From Burkholderiales bacterium (lineage in GTDB: Bacteria; Pseudomonadota; Gammaproteobacteria; Burkholderiales; Burkholderiaceae_C): a stretch of DNA of 37,602 nt. The notes under the pieces were generated by a model that saw only the letters and a program-made list of their open reading frames with translations, was not told where the DNA came from and made no database searches. The DNA lies in the NCBI GenBank assembly GCA_003963005.1, contig RXJW01000088.1, positions 1-37,602 on the forward strand. The letters are read 5' to 3'. This document shows positions 34,355-37,602 of the stretch, piece by piece (position 1 is the stretch's first letter; every line of letters begins with the position of its first letter). Both the position numbers and the translations under genes were made by a program.

Positions 34355-35803
34355 CTAGGCCGTCTGCCTCGACTTGACCACGGCGTAGCGGGCCAGCGTG
34401 CGCTCGCGCGCGACCGCGTGGTCCACCACCGGCCGTGGGTAGTCCACCCCCTGCATCGCGAGCGGCGCGCGCTCCCAGGGGGCGTGGATGGCCTTGGCGT
34501 CCAGGCCGGCGAGTTCCGGGCAGTAGCGCCGGATGAAGCGGCCCTCGGCGTCGAACTTCTCGCTCTGGCTGACCGGATTGAAGATGCGGAAATAGGGCTG
34601 GGCATCGCAGCCGCTGCTGCTGGCCCACTGCCAGCCGCCGCTGTTGGCCGCGAGGTCGAAATCCAGCAGCTGCTGGGCGAACCAGGCTTCGCCGCGCCGC
34701 CAGTCGATGCCGAGGTCCTTGGTCAGGAAGCTGGCCGTCACCATGCGCAGCCGGTTGTGCATGTAGCCCGTCTGCGAGAGCTGGCGCATCGCCGCATCCA
34801 CGATCGGGAAGCCGGTGCGGCCCTCGCACCAGGCGGCGAACAGCGCGTCGGCGTCGGGGCCGCTCTCCCAGGTGATGGCGTCGTACTCCGGCCGGAAGGC
34901 GTTCGCCACGACGCGCGGATGGTGGTGCATGACCTGGTGATAGAAGTCGCGCCAGATCAGCTCCGACAGCCAGATCTCCGCGCCATGGTCGCCGCCCTGC
35001 ATGCGGGCGTAGGCCAGCCGCGCCAGGCGCCGGATGGACACCGTGCCGAAGCGCAGGTGCACGCTCAGGTAGCTCGGCCCCTTCACGGCGGGAAAGTCGC
35101 GCTGGCGGTCGTAGGCGTCGATGCGGCCGAGGAAATCCTCGAGCAGCGTCTCTGCCCCCCGGCTGCCCTGGCCGAGGTGTGGGGAGACCGTCACCGGCTC
35201 GAAGCCGATGTCCGACAGCGCCGGCACGCCGGTGGCCAGGGGCGTCGGGGCGAGCGCGCGGGCATGGCGCTCGATCGGGTAGGCGCGCAGGTAGAACTCG
35301 TTGACCTTGCGCAGCCAGGCGTTCTTGTAGGGCGTGAAGACGCCATAGGGCGTGCCGGTGGCCGTCAGCACCTCGCTGCGCTCGAAGATGACGTGGTCCT
35401 TGAACGTGCGCAACTCGGCGCCGAAGGCCTGCAGCCCTTCGGCCACGCGGGCGTCTCTCGCCAGGGCCTGCGGCTCGTCGTCGTGGTTGACGAACACGGC
35501 CTGCACGCCGAGTTCGGCAGCCAGCCGCGGCACCTCGTCGACAGCCGCCGCGTGGCGCACGATCAGCGCGCCGCCCAGTCGCCGCAGGTCCTCGTCGAGC
35601 ACGCGCAGCGCGTCCAGGATGAAGGCCACGCGCCGGTCCGCGCGGGGCAGGGCATCCAGGATGTCGCGGTCGAGGATGAAGGCGCAGAAGACCTGATTCG
35701 CGCTGCGCAGCGCGTGGTGGAGGGCGGCGTGATCGTCCGCCCGCAGGTCGCGGCGAAACCAGACGAGGGCGCGGTCGATCGAACGGGGCGAGTTGGGGTT
35801 CAT
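34355..35803 (-). CDS. phrB: Deoxyribodipyrimidine photolyase (class I CPD photolyase)
   Basis: The 482-residue flavoenzyme repairs cyclobutane pyrimidine dimers with blue light. The N-terminal alpha/beta domain begins ALVWFRRDLRADDHAAL, the antenna-binding photolyase start. The FAD-binding domain has YLSVHLRFGTVSIR, ELIWRDFYHQVM, GFPIVDAAMRQL, GYMHNRLRMVTASFLTKDL, and GGWQWASSSGCDAQPYFRIF followed by NPVSQSEKFD. These are strong class I signatures, and the tryptophans of the electron-transfer chain appear to be present (in GGWQW, DWRRG and IWRDF contexts). Length is typical. Its start codon is 14 bp from that of divergent yqgE, so promoters must overlap the neighbouring coding region. No operon partner is on its strand in this window. 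Confidence 0.95.
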   Translation of the reverse strand: MNPNSPRSIDRALVWFRRDLRADDHAALHHALRSANQVFCAFILDRDILDALPRADRRVAFILDALRVLDEDLRRLGGALIVRHAAAVDEVPRLAAELGVQAVFVNHDDEPQALARDARVAEGLQAFGAELRTFKDHVIFERSEVLTATGTPYGVFTPYKNAWLRKVNEFYLRAYPIERHARALAPTPLATGVPALSDIGFEPVTVSPHLGQGSRGAETLLEDFLGRIDAYDRQRDFPAVKGPSYLSVHLRFGTVSIRRLARLAYARMQGGDHGAEIWLSELIWRDFYHQVMHHHPRVVANAFRPEYDAITWESGPDADALFAAWCEGRTGFPIVDAAMRQLSQTGYMHNRLRMVTASFLTKDLGIDWRRGEAWFAQQLLDFDLAANSGGWQWASSSGCDAQPYFRIFNPVSQSEKFDAEGRFIRRYCPELAGLDAKAIHAPWERAPLAMQGVDYPRPVVDHAVARERTLARYAVVKSRQTA

Positions 35804-35817
35804 GCCGCCAGAATAAA

Positions 35818-36405
35818 ATGGATCGCATGCCCCCAGACCGCATCGTCCTGACCAACCAGTTCCTCATCGCCATGCCCGGCATGGCCGACGAGGCTTTTGC
35901 GGGCACGGTGGTCTACCTCTGCGAGCACAACGACAACGGCGCGCTGGGCCTCGTCATCAACAAGCCCATCTCCCTGACGCTGGGCCACCTGTTCGAGAAG
36001 GTGGAGCTGAGCCCGCCGGCCGATGGCCTGGCGGAAGCGCCGGTTTTCTACGGCGGCCCGGTGCAGACCGACCGCGGTTTCGTGCTGCACGAGCCGCTGG
36101 ACGCCGAAGGCGGCCACTACAACGCCACGCTGGCCGTGCCCGGTGGCCTGGAGATGACCACCAGCCGCGACGTGCTGGAGGCCCTGTCCAACGGCGCCGG
36201 CCCCAAGAAACTGCTGGTCACGCTCGGCTACAGCGGCTGGGCCGCGGGCCAGCTCGAGGAAGAGATCGGCCGCAACGGCTGGCTGACGGTGGACGCCACG
36301 CCCGAGATCATCTTCGACACCCCGGTCGAGCAGCGCTACGAGCGTGCCCTCGGCCTGCTGGGCATCGACCCGCGCATGCTCAGCGCCGACGCGGGGCATG
36401 CGTGA
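35818..36405 (+). CDS. yqgE: YqgE/AlgH family protein
   Basis: The 195-residue protein belongs to the YqgE/AlgH (UPF0301) family, whose molecular function is unsettled; it is usually next to ruvX. Family motifs are LTNQFLIAMPGMADEAF, VVYLCEHNDNGALGLVINKP, and YGGPVQTDRGFVLH, with GYSGWAAGQLEEEI near the C-terminus. The ATG at 35818 is used, but an in-frame ATG at 35827 is possible, because TAAAAT at 35814-35819 looks like a -10 box and would put transcription start near 35826. No ribosome binding site is clear for either. Its stop overlaps the ruvX start, so the two are coupled. Confidence 0.93.
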   Translation: MDRMPPDRIVLTNQFLIAMPGMADEAFAGTVVYLCEHNDNGALGLVINKPISLTLGHLFEKVELSPPADGLAEAPVFYGGPVQTDRGFVLHEPLDAEGGHYNATLAVPGGLEMTTSRDVLEALSNGAGPKKLLVTLGYSGWAAGQLEEEIGRNGWLTVDATPEIIFDTPVEQRYERALGLLGIDPRMLSADAGHA

Positions 36406-36803
36406 TGGCGACGCCCGTGTCGCCCAGCCAGCTCCACTCCTTTCTCGCTTTTGATTTCGGCATGCGCCGCATCGGCGTGGCCTCCGGCACGCGGCTCCTG
36501 GGCAGCGCGGAGCCCCGAGGCACGATCCAGGGCGGTGATTTCGACGCGATCGCAGCGCTGATCCGGACCTGGCAGCCCGACGCCCTCGTGATCGGCGTGC
36601 CGCGCCACCCGGACGGTGCGCCGCACGAGATGACCGCCAAGGCGCAGAACTTCGGGCGGCGGCTGTCGGGCCGCTACCACCTGCCGGTCTTCGAGGTGGA
36701 CGAGCGCTACACCAGCGTCGAGGCCGAGGCCCAGGGCGCCGCCGACGTGGACGCGGCGGCCGCCGCCCTCATCCTTGAACAATTCTTCCGGGAACACCCA
36801 TGA
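36405..36803 (+). CDS. ruvX: Putative pre-16S rRNA nuclease / Holliday-junction resolvase-like protein
   Basis: The 132-residue protein is YqgF/RuvX, an RNase-H-fold nuclease proposed to finish the 5' end of 16S rRNA. LAFDFGMRRIGVASG supplies the first catalytic Asp, VIGVPRHPDG the substrate loop, and EVDERYTSVEAEA together with DVDAAAAALIL the remaining acidic residues. The start at ATG 36405 overlaps the yqgE stop by one base (TGATG); a GTG three bases earlier is also possible. Its stop overlaps the pyrR ATG (ATGA). It lies in a chain of coupled genes with yqgE and pyrR. Confidence 0.93.
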   Translation: MATPVSPSQLHSFLAFDFGMRRIGVASGTRLLGSAEPRGTIQGGDFDAIAALIRTWQPDALVIGVPRHPDGAPHEMTAKAQNFGRRLSGRYHLPVFEVDERYTSVEAEAQGAADVDAAAAALILEQFFREHP

Positions 36804-37288
36804 GTGAACTGCTGCTGGACGCTGAAGGTCTGTACCTTGAGCTCAAGCGCGGCGTGCAGCGGCTGCTGACGCCGGACACCGCCCTGGTGGGCATCTGGAG
36901 CGGCGGCGCCTGGCTGGCCGACCGGCTCGCCGCCGACCTCGGCCTGGCCGATTCGGGCACCATCTCCAGCGTGCTCCACCGCGACGACTTCGGCGCCCGT
37001 GGCCTGGCCAAGGCCGACCACACCTCGCTGCCCTTCGACGTGAACGGCCGCGACATCCTGCTGATCGACGACGTGCTCTACACCGGCCGCACGACGCGCG
37101 CGGTGCTCAACGAGCTGTTCGACTTCGGGCGGCCTGCCAGCGTGCAACTCGCCGTGCTGGTGGACCGCGGCGGGCGGCAGCTGCCCATCGAGCCGGCCTT
37201 CTCGGCCGCCCGGGTGAGCCTGCGGGCCGACCAGAGCCTGCGCCTGGCCCGCACCGATGATGGCCGCTTCAGTTTCGAGGTGAAGTGA
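36800..37288 (+). CDS. pyrR: Bifunctional pyrimidine operon regulator / uracil phosphoribosyltransferase-type protein
   Basis: The 162-residue PRTase-fold protein has the PRPP-binding motif [16 protein letters not shown] (residues 86-101). [16 protein letters not shown] corresponds to the substrate-pocket loop and the flexible loop follows [20 protein letters not shown]. PyrR proteins bind pyr mRNA in Gram-positives; Gram-negative members sit beside pyrB and may act at other levels or as PRTases. It overlaps ruvX by four bases and is followed immediately by a 26-codon ORF and then pyrB. No PyrR RNA binding loop is obvious in the window. Confidence 0.93.
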   Translation: MSELLLDAEGLYLELKRGVQRLLTPDTALVGIWSGGAWLADRLAADLGLADSGTISSVLHRDDFGARGLAKADHTSLPFDVNGRDILLIDDVLYTGRTTRAVLNELFDFGRPASVQLAVLVDRGGRQLPIEPAFSAARVSLRADQSLRLARTDDGRFSFEVK

Positions 37289-37368
37289 TGGCCCCCACGT
37301 TCACGTTGTTCACTGCCCCCCGGGGGGGTGTTGGCCCCCTTTGGGGCGGCCCTGCAGGAGTCCGGTGA
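37288..37368 (+). CDS. Candidate 26-residue leader-like ORF between pyrR and pyrB
   Basis: An ATG at 37288 overlaps the pyrR TGA by one base, and its TGA at 37366-37368 overlaps the pyrB ATG at 37368 by one base. The encoded peptide begins [14 protein letters not shown] and ends PAGVR. A GAGGTGA sequence in the end of pyrR could serve as ribosome binding site. It runs across a very GC-rich repeat-like element, which by itself could leave a frame open. The E. coli pyrB leader-peptide precedent makes a regulatory leader possible, but without a uridine-rich pause region the case is weak. It may be only translational filler. Confidence 0.4.
   Translation: MAPTFTLFTAPRGGVGPLWGGPAGVR
37312..37352. 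repeat. GC-rich inverted-repeat element (repeat-like) between pyrR and pyrB
   Basis: CCCCCC-GGGGGG (37316-37327) is followed by GCCCC-CTTT-GGGGC (37334-37347) and then GGCCC. The arrangement of C-run, G-run, then a second C/G hairpin resembles dispersed GC-rich repeats I recall from Burkholderiales intergenic regions; that recollection needs a genome search. In RNA it would form stable hairpins just upstream of the pyrB ribosome binding site (AGGAG at 37356-37360). Confidence 0.5.
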
Positions 37369-37602
37369 TGCTCAGCAAACGCAACCCCCAACTCAACAAG
37401 CACGGCGAGCTCATCCACCTGCTCTCCATCGAAGGCCTGCCACGTGCGGTCATCGAGCAGATCCTGGACACCGCCGGCAGCTTCCTCTCGGTGAACGACC
37501 GTGAGGTGAAGAAGGTGCCGCTGCTGCGCGGCAAGTCGGTGTTCAACCTGTTCTTCGAGAACAGCACCCGCACCCGCACCACCTTCGAGATCGCGGCCAA
37601 GC
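37368..37602 (+). CDS. pyrB: Aspartate carbamoyltransferase catalytic subunit, N-terminal part (truncated by window edge)
   Basis: The first 78 codons are present before the window ends. The protein starts [20 protein letters not shown] and reaches the carbamoyl-phosphate-binding motif [14 protein letters not shown], which identifies aspartate or ornithine carbamoyltransferases. The preceding [13 protein letters not shown] matches the aspartate enzyme. It catalyses the first committed step of pyrimidine synthesis. AGGAG at 37356-37360 with seven-base spacing gives a good start at ATG 37368. Context after pyrR supports PyrB. The aspartate-binding half lies outside the window. Confidence 0.95.
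   Translation, partial: MLSKRNPQLNKHGELIHLLSIEGLPRAVIEQILDTAGSFLSVNDREVKKVPLLRGKSVFNLFFENSTRTRTTFEIAAK

Overview
The window is GC-rich, densely coded chromosomal DNA of a betaproteobacterium. Gene content and order (nrdA-nrdB followed by an alanine/lysine/proline-rich histone H1-like gene, aroQ-accB-accC-prmA with a zinc-ribbon DUF3426 protein, rubredoxin followed by pilG-pilH-pilI-pilJ-chpA, and yqgE-ruvX-pyrR-pyrB) fit the Burkholderiales, probably the Rubrivivax/Leptothrix/Roseateles group. That placement is inference from gene order and protein style, not a database result. I see no tRNA, rRNA, CRISPR array, insertion sequence, phage gene or replication origin. No stretch over about 300 bases lacks a gene.

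Layout. Positions 1-2424 (+ strand) hold the end of nrdA, then nrdB and the H1-like gene. A long minus-strand block (2563-13108) follows and is read right to left. Its upstream half is yqiA-like esterase, RNase II-family exonuclease, TonB-like protein, aroE, mtgA, a conserved hypothetical and a TlpA-type thioredoxin, with mostly overlapping or near-touching junctions. Its downstream half is aroQ, accB, accC, prmA and the DUF3426 membrane protein. Positions 13221-16400 (+) hold a secreted zinc metalloprotease and a hotdog thioesterase. Positions 16417-22710 (-) hold a hybrid sensor kinase, mpl, hemL and a ThiD-like kinase. Positions 22871-34300 (+) hold a rubredoxin (GTG start), the Pil-Chp chemosensory cluster including a 2112-residue ChpA, and a GGDEF diguanylate cyclase. 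A photolyase gene (-) diverges from yqgE-ruvX-pyrR-pyrB (+), and pyrB runs off the right edge.

How the genes work together. NrdAB makes deoxynucleotides. AroQ and AroE are shikimate-pathway steps. AccB and AccC are two parts of acetyl-CoA carboxylase. MtgA and Mpl act on peptidoglycan. HemL makes 5-aminolevulinate. The Pil-Chp proteins form a chemotaxis-like circuit that in known systems controls type IV pilus extension and retraction; the GGDEF gene behind chpA suggests a c-di-GMP branch. PyrR and PyrB belong to pyrimidine synthesis and its control.

Most of this is core genome. I did not find a clear undescribed multi-gene system. The points most worth checking are: the Pil-Chp cluster with an I-site-containing GGDEF protein and no visible methylation enzymes; a 26-codon ORF overlapping both pyrR and pyrB on a GC-rich repeat-like element; the ThiD-like kinase with Asp where ThiD has its catalytic Cys; a 22-bp perfect palindrome ahead of the histone-like gene; and the uncharacterised protein translationally overlapped with a TlpA thioredoxin.
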